64,000 bases of DNA from contig SFKZ01000011.1 of the NCBI GenBank assembly GCA_004553595.1, positions 1-64,000 on the forward strand, written 5' to 3'. The notes under the pieces are model-generated. The model ran no database searches, was not told where the DNA came from, and saw nothing but the letters and a program-made list of their open reading frames with translations. The translations under genes and the position numbers were made by a program. This document shows, piece after piece, positions 45,201-53,523 of the stretch (positions are counted from its first letter, which is position 1; each line of letters starts with the position of its first letter). This DNA comes from Methanobrevibacter ruminantium. Its GTDB lineage: Archaea; Methanobacteriota; Methanobacteria; Methanobacteriales; Methanobacteriaceae.

Positions 45201-46511
45201 TTAATGAACTTCAGTGAATTCAGTATCATCTTTTCTTTCTGGAATAAGTAAATTAAGAACTACACCAACAATTGCTGCAAGAGCCATACCTGAAATGGAT
45301 ACAGACAAGTCACCTCGAACAATGGACAAGGTAGCTCCACCTAATCCTAAAACCAACATGGTAGCTGCTACAACAATGTTCTTGTTGTTGTTGAAGTCAA
45401 CATCCTCTTGGATTAAAAGCTTTATACCATTTACTGCAATGAATCCGTAAAGGAGAATCGCCACCCCACCAATTACAGGGTTAGGCATAGCTGCAAGAAG
45501 TGCAGTTAGATGTCCAGAGAACGCAAATAATATTGCAAATATTGCAGTCAAACAGATTACATAAATGGATGCAACTCTTGTCAATCCTACAACTGAAGTG
45601 TTTTCACCATAAGTTGTGTTTGCAGGACCACCAAGGAATGCTGCAACGAAAGTAGCAAGACCATCACCAAAAAGGGTTTTGTTTAAACCAGGATCAGAAA
45701 TCAAGTCGCGACCAATGATTTCACCTAATACCTTATGGTCCCCTACATGCTCTACCATAGTTACAAGAGCAATTGGAACAATTGTTAAAAGAGCTGCAGG
45801 ATTAAAGCTATAGTTTACAAATGGCATATAGAAATCAGGAACTTCAAATACGCTAGCTGCAAAGAATCCTGAGAAGTCAACCATACCTAAGCAAGCTGCT
45901 AAAGCATATGATACAATAATACCAATCAAGAAAGGAATGACCTTAAGCATTCCTCTACCACGAATAGCTATTACAGCAGTTGTCAAGAATGCAACAAGTG
46001 CAACAATAAGGTTATTGATTGGAATTACAGCTTGATCAAGACCAATTTCCTGAATCGCAGTAGGAGCCAAACATAAACCGATAACCATAATCATAGGACC
46101 TACAATTACTGGAGGCAATAACTTGTTAATCCATTCATTACCAGTAATTCTGATGATTATAGCAATAGCCATATAGACCAAACCTACAACCATTAAAGCT
46201 GAGAAAATACTTGACTTACCTCCAATAGCAAATCCTGCAATCATAGGAGCAATAAAAGCAAATGAACTTCCCAGATATACTGGACTTCTATTCCGTGTAA
46301 CAATTACATAAAGAAGTGTACCTATCCCTGAAGCAATCAAAGCAACTGGAACAGATAGCACAGGTTCGCCAACAGTGGTGTTAACTACAATTGGCACTAA
46401 GATTGTAGCACCAAAAATAGCGCATAAACGTTGAAGGGATAATAAAATCAACTCAAAAACAGGAGGTTTATCCCATAAATCATAAATCATACCATTATCA
46501 TTTTCACTCAT
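45201..46511 (-). CDS. uraA: uracil permease (NCS2 family)
   Basis: A 436-residue nucleobase symporter with 12-14 membrane helices. The family sites are GSSFAFIAPMI and TMVEHVGDHKVLGEIIG (substrate-binding Glu and His region), then GDGLATFVAAFLGGPANTTYGENTSVVGLT. It supplies uracil for Upp, whose gene is 6 kb away. The start ATG has GTGTGAT upstream. Confidence 0.93.
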   Translation of the reverse strand: MSENDNGMIYDLWDKPPVFELILLSLQRLCAIFGATILVPIVVNTTVGEPVLSVPVALIASGIGTLLYVIVTRNRSPVYLGSSFAFIAPMIAGFAIGGKSSIFSALMVVGLVYMAIAIIIRITGNEWINKLLPPVIVGPMIMVIGLCLAPTAIQEIGLDQAVIPINNLIVALVAFLTTAVIAIRGRGMLKVIPFLIGIIVSYALAACLGMVDFSGFFAASVFEVPDFYMPFVNYSFNPAALLTIVPIALVTMVEHVGDHKVLGEIIGRDLISDPGLNKTLFGDGLATFVAAFLGGPANTTYGENTSVVGLTRVASIYVICLTAIFAILFAFSGHLTALLAAMPNPVIGGVAILLYGFIAVNGIKLLIQEDVDFNNNKNIVVAATMLVLGLGGATLSIVRGDLSVSISGMALAAIVGVVLNLLIPERKDDTEFTEVH

Positions 46512-46864
46512 TATATCACACTATAATCTAAAGAATTAATAATTTAATTAATTAATAAGAATTATAAAAAAATAAATAAATCAATTCAAAATTTATTAAT
46601 TAATTTATTACCATAAAATATATTTATTAATCCCATTATTAAAACTTTTTTAAAACTTTTGAACGGAGATTGATTTTCAATAAAATAAATGAATTTTTTA
46701 TAAAAAATAGTAAAGAATTAATTAAAAAATGAACTATTAATATAAAATAATGAAAAAATGAATCAATTGTAAAAATAAAAGTAAAAATAGAAAAAATAAA
46801 GATTGAAAAGTAAAAAAAGTAAGATGAAAAAAATAAAGAATATATGAATTAAAAAATTTAAAAA
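46512..46864. other. AT-rich intergenic region upstream of uraA
   Basis: This 353-base gap lies between the uraA start and the acetyltransferase stop. It is A-rich with no open frame or strong stem-loop. The uraA promoter should lie near 46530-46640. Confidence 0.4.
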
Positions 46865-47344
46865 TTAGTCTTCATTGACAAAATCATCCAAGGATTTCCC
46901 TGTAAAGTGGAAAACATCCCAATCCTTTTCTTCTGCACCAATGGACTTATAGAATTCCTTGCTTGGTTCATTCCATTCCAGGCAAGTCCATTCAAATCTC
47001 CCATAATCTCTTTTCTTTACAATCTTTGCAAGCTCTCTAAGCATTGCCTTTCCATAACCTTTTCCACGATATTCAGGGTCAATGAAAAGATCCTCAAGGT
47101 GCATATTGACATTTGCAATGTAAGTCGAAAAGCTTAAGAAGAAAAATGCAAATCCTATTTCCTTTCCATCTTCAAGAGCGAAAATGACTTCTGCTTGATT
47201 CTTATCGAAAATCCAATACTTTAAAGCTTCTTCAGTAGCTATCACTTCATCTAGACGATGCTCATAATCAGCTAATTTTTTTATAAATTCCAAGATTAAA
47301 GGCACATCTTTTTCTTCTGCATTTCTAAATGTTAATTCTGGCAT
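46865..47344 (-). CDS. GNAT family N-acetyltransferase
   Basis: A 159-residue acetyltransferase. The acetyl-CoA motif is LFIDPEYRGKGYGKAML, preceded by the strand ANVNMHLED and followed by GRFEWTCLEWNEPSKEFYKSIGA, close to the spermidine/diamine acetyltransferase group. ATG 47344 with GGAGAT upstream is the better start. The substrate could be a polyamine or an amino acid. Confidence 0.88.
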   Translation of the reverse strand: MPELTFRNAEEKDVPLILEFIKKLADYEHRLDEVIATEEALKYWIFDKNQAEVIFALEDGKEIGFAFFFLSFSTYIANVNMHLEDLFIDPEYRGKGYGKAMLRELAKIVKKRDYGRFEWTCLEWNEPSKEFYKSIGAEEKDWDVFHFTGKSLDDFVNED

Positions 47345-47445
47345 AAACAATCTCCAATTATTTGATAGTGAAAATCAGTTAAAGCAAAAATAAAAAAATT
47401 AATTTTCCGATTCAAATATAAAAATTAGTTAAAAAAACTAAAAAG

Positions 47446-47916
47446 TTATTCTAACTCAAATAATTTATCTTCATAATCTTCAACAAAATATCTTATATTC
47501 TTTCTCCCTTTTGTAATTAAGCTATGTCCTTCATATTCAAGCATTTCCTTTTGATATTCCACTCCTCCATGATATTTCTGATTCAATTCCCCATTCTTTT
47601 TAAGAGTTCTCCAAAAGGGTATCCTATTATCCTCTCTTTCTTCACTTGCATGAGCAGCTAAAGAAATGAAAATACCTGCTGTCAACGGACAAGTAAATTC
47701 TGCACCATGTTTCTTTGCTAAAAATTCTCTAATTTGACCAGTAGTAATCAGTTTTCCCTTAGGAATCTTGGCCATAATTTCATTGTACTCCAATGGAGGA
47801 GCAATCAGCATATCCTCTCCACCATAACGTTTAATGGATTTCTCATCTGTAACTTTTATAATTTTAGGCATGTCTTTAGAATAGTTTAGTTTTTCATTGA
47901 AAGTTTTTCTCGCCAT
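47446..47916 (-). CDS. MGMT/alkyltransferase-like family protein
   Basis: A 156-residue protein whose middle and end resemble the DNA-binding domain of O6-alkylguanine-DNA alkyltransferases: IPKGKLITTGQIREFLAKKHG and NGELNQKYHGG...LEYEGH. The catalytic PCHR box is replaced by PFWR, so it cannot act as a suicide methyltransferase. It may flag alkylated DNA like ATL proteins or serve another role. The start ATG has GGTGAT upstream. Confidence 0.75.
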   Translation of the reverse strand: MARKTFNEKLNYSKDMPKIIKVTDEKSIKRYGGEDMLIAPPLEYNEIMAKIPKGKLITTGQIREFLAKKHGAEFTCPLTAGIFISLAAHASEEREDNRIPFWRTLKKNGELNQKYHGGVEYQKEMLEYEGHSLITKGRKNIRYFVEDYEDKLFELE

Positions 47917-48062
47917 AATATCACCAATTAGAACTTTTAGTTAAAACAAAAATTTTTTAGAATAATTTTACATCACTTCAAAAAGTTAAAAAATTGATGT
48001 GTAAATTTAATTGAACTTAATGAGTTATAAAGATTTCTACTTGTTCTTATATCTTAAAACTA

Positions 48063-49256
48063 TTATCCAATTAAGTCATTCAAGGTCTTTTCAAACTTAT
48101 CTGTAATTGCTTCCCAATCATTGGACTTGACATATTCCCTTCCTTTTTTGGAAATCTCCCCATATCTTCCTTCATAAAGAATCCTTTGAGCAGTCTCTAA
48201 TACTTCCTCTGCTTTTTGAACATATTCAATTCCATTTCCGTAACCGAACTCCTTGGAAATTCCCGGAAGCCCTGTTGCTATAACCACCTTTTCCATAGCC
48301 AAGTACTCATAAAGCTTGATCGGAACGATATCCTGCATGATTTCTTCATCAATGTATGCTGGAAGAAGACAGAAATCAGCAGAAGCCAAGAATTCAGGAA
48401 TCATTTCATAAGGCTGTTTTCCAGTTAGAATCAACTGGTCACCAAGATCATATTCCTCCTTAATCTGAACCATCTTGTCATAGGCATCACCATCACCAAC
48501 AATGAGAATCTTCATGTTTGGATATTTTTCCTTGTTTTTACCAAGTTCAATAGCCAATTCCTTCATACCTGCAAATTCATAGATCCAACCCATAAAGAAC
48601 AGAACTGTGTCATTTTCATCTATGTTATACATACTTCTTATATTTGAATCCTCAAGTTGAGGGTCGAAGTCATTTAAATCAATTCCAGCATCAATTAAAA
48701 TGGTTTCATTTGGATTAGCACCCAAATCTATTGCCAGTTCTTTAAGCTTTTGATTGATTGTAATCACAAGGTCAGAACGCTCTATTGCCTTCATGTTAAC
48801 TTTCTTTCCAAAAGATTGAAATGTCTTTTCTGGAATAAGTGCATAGAGCACATCAATCAAGTAGTATACAAATGGAATATTATGTTTATTTGCAAGCTTT
48901 GAAGCGGAATATGCATTAAGCAAACCTAATCCCATAATTACATCTGGCTTGAATTCTTCTATTTGCCTTTTGATTTCCTTTTTATGAGTATAATATAATG
49001 ACATGTAGTTTAAAACTGGTTTTTTAATGAAAGAAGGTCTGATTACTTGAATATCTGCTTCTGGCTTTACTTTGAATACATTGTCATGAACTTCCCTTTT
49101 GAACATAAATCCATCAGGGTCTTCCTTAGGCCAATCAATTGGATAGTCAATGACTTTTACCTCATGTCCACGCAGTACCATACGATCCATTAAATGATGT
49201 TGCTGATGTGGATTTCTCTTTAACCAGTCTGATTCTTGAACTACTAATATCTTCAT
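48063..49256 (-). CDS. GT4 family glycosyltransferase
   Basis: A 397-residue GT-B fold enzyme. The C-terminal nucleotide-sugar domain shows FFMGWIYEFAG, ILIVGDGDAYDKM and the E-x7-E-like region LPAYIDEEIMQDIVPIKLYEYLAMEK. The N-terminal acceptor domain starts MKILVVQESDWLKRNPHQQHH. It retains anomeric configuration and probably acts on a surface glycan or glycolipid. ATG 49256, with GGTGAG upstream, is the start. Confidence 0.9.
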   Translation of the reverse strand: MKILVVQESDWLKRNPHQQHHLMDRMVLRGHEVKVIDYPIDWPKEDPDGFMFKREVHDNVFKVKPEADIQVIRPSFIKKPVLNYMSLYYTHKKEIKRQIEEFKPDVIMGLGLLNAYSASKLANKHNIPFVYYLIDVLYALIPEKTFQSFGKKVNMKAIERSDLVITINQKLKELAIDLGANPNETILIDAGIDLNDFDPQLEDSNIRSMYNIDENDTVLFFMGWIYEFAGMKELAIELGKNKEKYPNMKILIVGDGDAYDKMVQIKEEYDLGDQLILTGKQPYEMIPEFLASADFCLLPAYIDEEIMQDIVPIKLYEYLAMEKVVIATGLPGISKEFGYGNGIEYVQKAEEVLETAQRILYEGRYGEISKKGREYVKSNDWEAITDKFEKTLNDLIG

Positions 49257-50010
49257 TAAACTCACCAAAAATTCTAAAAAAGAAATTATTATTTATTAAT
49301 ATGTAATTTTTTATTTAAATAGATAAAGAATTTCAAGAAATAAATTTCTTATTAAAAATTGATTTCCTAATATGAAATCAATGTTTTAACAAAATTAAAA
49401 CACTTTAACAAGCTTAAATCAATTTTAAAAGCCAATTTTCCTATTAATTTATAAATAAACAAAGATAATTTAATTTTAGAGGTTTTTTCACTCCCTAAAA
49501 AATCACCCATTTTCGAGAAAATTTTGGAGGTGATAATATTAAAATTTCGGTTAAAGAAATATTCCTCTTAATCATTGAAATCAATTCTCAGATTTCATTT
49601 TAAGAACTTTTCTTTTACTTTGTCGAAGTTTTGAAATTAATTATCCTCCGAATTAAATAATTAATTTCCTAAAAAAAACTAAAGTTAGATTTCTTTGAAG
49701 TGAATTTCCTCTAATTTATTTAAATAGTTTACTAAATAAAAAAAGGACTAAAATGCCTTATTTTAACTCAAATTTCAGCAAATGTTTAAATATTAAAAAT
49801 AGTAAAATATTAATTGATAATACTAAGTATTATCTAGAAATTATTATTTAAAATATTTTCTTGAAAATGGGATTATTAAAGGAATTTCCTTTCCTTTAAT
49901 AATAAATCATACTATTTTTATGCTTCAATTATAATTATTATATGCCTTTTTTATTTATTAAACAATACCAACTATAAACATATTATTTTAAAAATAAGAA
50001 CTGTGATAAT
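49257..50010. other. long intergenic region rich in inverted repeats
   Basis: A 754-base gap between divergent genes. The left end holds the promoter of the GT4 gene. From a plus-strand box A (TTTATAAATA, 49448-49457) onward there are at least four strong inverted repeats: 49502-49534, 49633-49668, 49816-49834 and 49872-49903. There are also a nine-base Shine-Dalgarno (49526-49534) and a 21-codon frame. No protein family is seen. Confidence 0.6.
49480..49905 (+). ncRNA. candidate structured RNA
   Basis: Predicted from box A at 49448-49457 (start near 49480) and the perfect 13-base-pair hairpin at 49872-49903 near the end. In between are a hairpin sequestering a perfect GGAGGTGAT, a 12-base-pair stem with a 12-base loop, and a nine-base-pair palindrome. 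It could be a small RNA, or a leader for a short peptide starting at ATT 49538 (IKISVKEIFLLIIE..., 21 residues). This is inference from sequence symmetry only. Confidence 0.35.
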
Positions 50011-50550
50011 ATGAGAATTTGTCTTTATGGTGCTGGAAGCACTAGTATAAAATCCAAATATACTGAAGAATCATACAAATTAGGAGAGGAAATAGCTAAA
50101 AGAGAACATACTCTTGTATTTGGTGGAGGATCTACAGGAGTTATGGGTGCCGTCTCTAAAGGAGCAATAGATAATAATGGAAAAGTAATAGGAATTGCAC
50201 CTGAATGGATGGAAGATTTTGAAGGAATCTGTAGAGATTGTGATGAATTCATTTATACAGAATCCATGGATGAGAGAAAAAAGCTATTTTTAAAAAATTC
50301 AGACGCTTTTATAATAGCTCCTGGAGGAATAGGAACCCTTGACGAATTCTTTGAAATAATAGTATTGAAAAAATTAAAACAGCACAACAAAAAGATAATA
50401 CTCTTTAATCTCTTCGGTTATTATGATCCTATGTTAGAAATGCTTGATTTTATGTTAAAAGAAGGGGTCGTTAGAGAAGAGATTGATAAAAACACTTTCA
50501 AAATAGCAGATACAATTGAAAGAGTTTTTGAGCTTTTGGAAAGAGAATAA
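50011..50550 (+). CDS. LOG/TIGR00730-family Rossmann-fold phosphoribohydrolase
   Basis: A 179-residue protein of the family once called lysine decarboxylase. The motif APGGIGTLDEFFE (about 109-121) is the hallmark PGGxGTxxE, and the nucleotide loop is YGAGSTSIKSKY near the N-terminus, with FGGGSTGVMGAVSKGA after it. Members hydrolyse cytokinin-type nucleoside monophosphates (AMP or GMP derivatives) to base and ribose phosphate. The start ATG has GTGAT upstream. It is a single gene after the structured intergenic region. Confidence 0.88.
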   Translation: MRICLYGAGSTSIKSKYTEESYKLGEEIAKREHTLVFGGGSTGVMGAVSKGAIDNNGKVIGIAPEWMEDFEGICRDCDEFIYTESMDERKKLFLKNSDAFIIAPGGIGTLDEFFEIIVLKKLKQHNKKIILFNLFGYYDPMLEMLDFMLKEGVVREEIDKNTFKIADTIERVFELLERE

Positions 50551-50619
50551 TTTAAAAAAAGTAAAAAAAAGAAAATATCGGAAAAAATTAATCAAAAAAT
50601 AAAAATAAAAATAAAAAAA

Positions 50620-50940
50620 TCAATCATACAATTTATTAACCACTTCTAAAGCCTTATTGAATGGCTGCATACCTGAAGTTAAAAGAACTACCTTTAAAAC
50701 ATCCATCATTTCATCACGACTGATGTCAAGTTCCTTTTTAGCTTTAGAAACCTGTTTTAAGAATGAAGAGCTTTCAGGTTTAGTTGCAGAGATTGCAATA
50801 GCTATTAACTTTTGAGTCCTGTAATCCAAAGCATGGGCATTCCAAACATTCTTATCCAAGTTTTCAATGGAATCATATAGTTCAGGATTTTCTTTTTTAA
50901 TTCTTCGAATACCTTTGCCGTAAAATACCTTTTCACCCAT
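50620..50940 (-). CDS. carboxymuconolactone decarboxylase-like (AhpD fold) protein, copy 2
   Basis: A 106-residue all-helical protein of the carboxymuconolactone decarboxylase/AhpD superfamily. It reads VWNAHALDYRTQKLIAIAI, then KAKKELDISRDEMMDVLKVVLLTSGMQPFNKAL. The C-x-x-C pair of redox-active AhpD proteins is absent, so peroxidase-linked activity is unlikely. It lies 27 bases after a close paralogue (50968-51291) and both are probably co-transcribed. Function unknown. Confidence 0.82.
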   Translation of the reverse strand: MGEKVFYGKGIRRIKKENPELYDSIENLDKNVWNAHALDYRTQKLIAIAISATKPESSSFLKQVSKAKKELDISRDEMMDVLKVVLLTSGMQPFNKALEVVNKLYD

Positions 50941-50967
50941 TTATATTACTTCCTAAGTGAAATAAAA

Positions 50968-51291
50968 TTAATCTTCAAAGACTTTATTAGCTATTTGCAA
51001 GGCCTTATTGAATGGTTGCATGCCTGAAGTCAACAATACAACTTTCAAGACATCCACAACTTCATCACGAGTGACACCTAATTCCTTTTTAGCACTCATG
51101 ATTTGCTTTTCAGTTGCACGGCTGTCTGCATTGGATGCTGCAATTCCAATAGCTATCAACTTTTGAGTCTTATAGTCCAATGCTTTTCCATTCCATACAG
51201 CATCATTTAAAGCTACAATAGCTTGATATAAGTCTTCATCTTCATCTTTTAATTTTCCCATACCTTTTCCATAGAATACTTCCTCTTTCAT
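50968..51291 (-). CDS. carboxymuconolactone decarboxylase-like (AhpD fold) protein, copy 1
   Basis: A 107-residue paralogue of the next gene, sharing FYGKG, DYKTQKLIAIGIA and KVVLLTSGMQPFNKAL. No cysteines occur anywhere in the protein. The start ATG 51291 has GAGGAG upstream; a longer reading to 51306 has none. The pair is a tandem duplication and may form a mixed oligomer. Confidence 0.82.
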   Translation of the reverse strand: MKEEVFYGKGMGKLKDEDEDLYQAIVALNDAVWNGKALDYKTQKLIAIGIAASNADSRATEKQIMSAKKELGVTRDEVVDVLKVVLLTSGMQPFNKALQIANKVFED

Positions 51292-51405
51292 ATTAAAACT
51301 CCTCAAATATCAGTTAAGAAATAAAAATAATTAATTAAAATAATAAATAGTTTATTTTGAAAAATATTTAATGTTTTTGTCACCTAATGATGATAAAAAG
51401 TAAAA

Positions 51406-52140
51406 TCAAGGCTGACAAACCTTACATGGCTCATAACCTTGGTTAATTGCATCAGATCTGCTCTTGAAAGTGACCTTATTCTTTTCAGAAATCTTCTTAC
51501 CCCATCTGCAAGTAGGGTAATGGAACTTATGACTGTTTGCACTGGCTATATAAGATCCGGAGGAACTTGATGAAGAGTCTCCACTGTTTGAAGAGCTATA
51601 TGAACTTACATAATGAGAATATCCATCTGAATTAGGTGCCCAATCATATGGATAGAACTCACTTGGAGGCATATACATGATTTCAGCAAGCCCTTCCCTT
51701 AAAAGCATTTCATTCAAGTTCTTACCATCTACAATGACAACAGCCAAATATCTTCCGTACTTATCAGTATACTTTGAATCATCAATGTCTAAGCTTACTT
51801 CCTTATTCAAGCATAGTTTCTGAACAAAACGTTTAGAGCAGATATAACCTTCCACTCCTCTTTCTGGAGTATTCACCCCTACAAAACGCACCTTTCCAAG
51901 TCCATCAACTTCAATGGTATCTCCATCAGTTACATAAGTGCATAATCCAGTGAATTCCGGTTGGCAATCTGTATCATCAAACTTGTTTAGGATATCATCA
52001 TTTGACATATCAGAATATTTGGAAAAAGGAATATCATGAGTGAATCCAGTTCCAGTATAAGCTGATCCTGCAGATATAATGGAAAATCCTAAAATAAAAA
52101 TAATTAGTATGATTAATAAATTTCTACCTTTTAACTTCAT
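51406..52140 (-). CDS. secreted thermonuclease with C-terminal Cys/His domain
   Basis: Residues 1-27 are a signal peptide (LLIILIIFILGFSIISAGSA). Residues about 65-170 form a staphylococcal-nuclease domain: DGDTIEVDGLGKV, then RFVGVNTPE, whose Arg and Glu are spaced eight apart as in the catalytic pair, then the second Arg in DKYGRYLAV. A Ser-rich linker follows. The last 48 residues resemble the metal-binding domain of Ada: HKFHYPTCRWGKKI and EPCKVC. It would degrade extracellular DNA or RNA for nutrition or surface clearing. The start ATG has GGGGGAT upstream. Confidence 0.9.
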   Translation of the reverse strand: MKLKGRNLLIILIIFILGFSIISAGSAYTGTGFTHDIPFSKYSDMSNDDILNKFDDTDCQPEFTGLCTYVTDGDTIEVDGLGKVRFVGVNTPERGVEGYICSKRFVQKLCLNKEVSLDIDDSKYTDKYGRYLAVVIVDGKNLNEMLLREGLAEIMYMPPSEFYPYDWAPNSDGYSHYVSSYSSSNSGDSSSSSSGSYIASANSHKFHYPTCRWGKKISEKNKVTFKSRSDAINQGYEPCKVCQP

Positions 52141-52274
52141 ATTAATCCCCCTTTATTCAAATAAATGAAAAATTTATTCTAAAATAATTAATACTATTAT
52201 ATTATTGGAAATATATAAAATTTATCTTTAATGGAAAATAAGATTATAAAAAGAATTAATAAAAAAGGAGAAAT

Positions 52275-52319
52275 AAAAATAATTAAATTAAAAATAATTA
52301 AATTAAAAATAATTAAATA
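52275..52319. repeat. 15-base tandem repeat, AT-only
   Basis: Three copies of AAAAATAATTAAATT lie between the divergent nuclease and DUF3795 genes. It is simple sequence with no clear role. Confidence 0.7.
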
Positions 52320-52366
52320 AAAAAGAATTTAAAAAATAAATTAAAAAGATAATTCTAGTGTTGAAA

Positions 52367-52780
52367 ATGAAAATGCCTGAAAAGATTGATACAATCATGT
52401 TTGCACCTTGTGGAATGAACTGCAAGCTATGTATAGAACATTTATCGGAAAGCAACCCATGTCCAGGATGCCTTATTGATAGTCCTAACAAGACCAAGAA
52501 TGCATTAAAATGCAAAATAAAAAAATGTCTTGAAACAAAAAGAGTCAAGTATTGCGGTAGATGCAGTGAATTTCCTTGCAAGCTCATTAAAAAGCAAGAT
52601 AAGAATTACAAGAAAAGATACAATTTTTCCACATTAGACAATGCAAAAAGAATCACCTACACTGGAATCAATAAGATAATGTTGGAAGACAGCATTAACT
52701 GGAAGTGCGAGTCATGCGGAGGAATCATTAGCATTCAAGAGCATGTATGTAGCGAATGTGGATTAAAATATGAGGATTAG
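52367..52780 (+). CDS. DUF3795 domain protein with C-terminal zinc ribbon
   Basis: About 137 residues with many cysteines. The N-terminal part (APCGMNCKLCIEH, then NPCPGC, then CKIKKC, then YCGRCSEFPC) matches DUF3795. The C-terminus adds a zinc ribbon (CESCGG...CSECG). Several ATG/TTG/GTG codons lie at the start (52358-52373); ATG 52367 is chosen because TAGTG lies upstream. Function unknown. Confidence 0.78.
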   Translation: MKMPEKIDTIMFAPCGMNCKLCIEHLSESNPCPGCLIDSPNKTKNALKCKIKKCLETKRVKYCGRCSEFPCKLIKKQDKNYKKRYNFSTLDNAKRITYTGINKIMLEDSINWKCESCGGIISIQEHVCSECGLKYED

Positions 52781-52940
52781 ATAGTTTACTTATTTCTAAA
52801 AAAATATAACTAGAAAATAGAATAAAAAATTATAAATTATATTAAATATTAAATAATATAGTACAAAGGTTAATATTGAAAATTTAAATAATATTAAAAA
52901 AATAATAAAAATTTGGAATATATTAAAAATAGTGATATAA

Positions 52941-53438
52941 ATGAATCCTATAAAATGTCCTAGATGTGGAAAAATAAACGATGGAACTACCGATTTCTGC
53001 ATTTACTGTGGGACTATCTATGATGAATACAATGCAGAGGAAGATGATTCCAATGTCTTCTTTATTCCTACACGTGGAGGAAAAAAACAAGAAGTCAAAC
53101 TAAATCCTATGCCTGAAAACCTCTCATCCGGAAAAGAAAGTTACAGATTGATGATTATCATAGGTTACCTATTTGCAATATTAGGTAGTGTGCTCGGTTT
53201 TATTTTTGCCATTTATCTGATAACAAGAAAAGATTCAAATGCTAGAAAGCATGGGTTAGTCCAATTAGTTGTTTTAATAGCTGAATTTGCACTAATCGGT
53301 TTCTTGATTTTCACTGGTCAAATGGATCCGAACATTATCTTAAATCCATTCAATACCACAAACATAACTCAAATGTACAATTCAAGTGCAATGAACATGA
53401 GTGGTTCCACTAATTTATCCAGTTTATTTGGTTTTTAA
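52941..53438 (+). CDS. zinc-ribbon membrane protein
   Basis: A 165-residue protein with an N-terminal zinc ribbon (IKCPRCGKINDGTTDFCIYCG), an acidic linker and two membrane helices (about 70-95 and 105-130), then an Asn/Ser/Thr-rich tail. Such proteins are frequent in Methanobrevibacter with unknown roles. The start ATG has GTGAT upstream. It follows the DUF3795 gene by 160 bases. Confidence 0.78.
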   Translation: MNPIKCPRCGKINDGTTDFCIYCGTIYDEYNAEEDDSNVFFIPTRGGKKQEVKLNPMPENLSSGKESYRLMIIIGYLFAILGSVLGFIFAIYLITRKDSNARKHGLVQLVVLIAEFALIGFLIFTGQMDPNIILNPFNTTNITQMYNSSAMNMSGSTNLSSLFGF

Positions 53439-53523
53439 ATTCTAAATTTTACTTCAACAAATTTTGTGAAATGCTATCTTTTTCATCAAATTTAGCACTT
53501 AATTTCTCTTTCCTAACAGTGCC

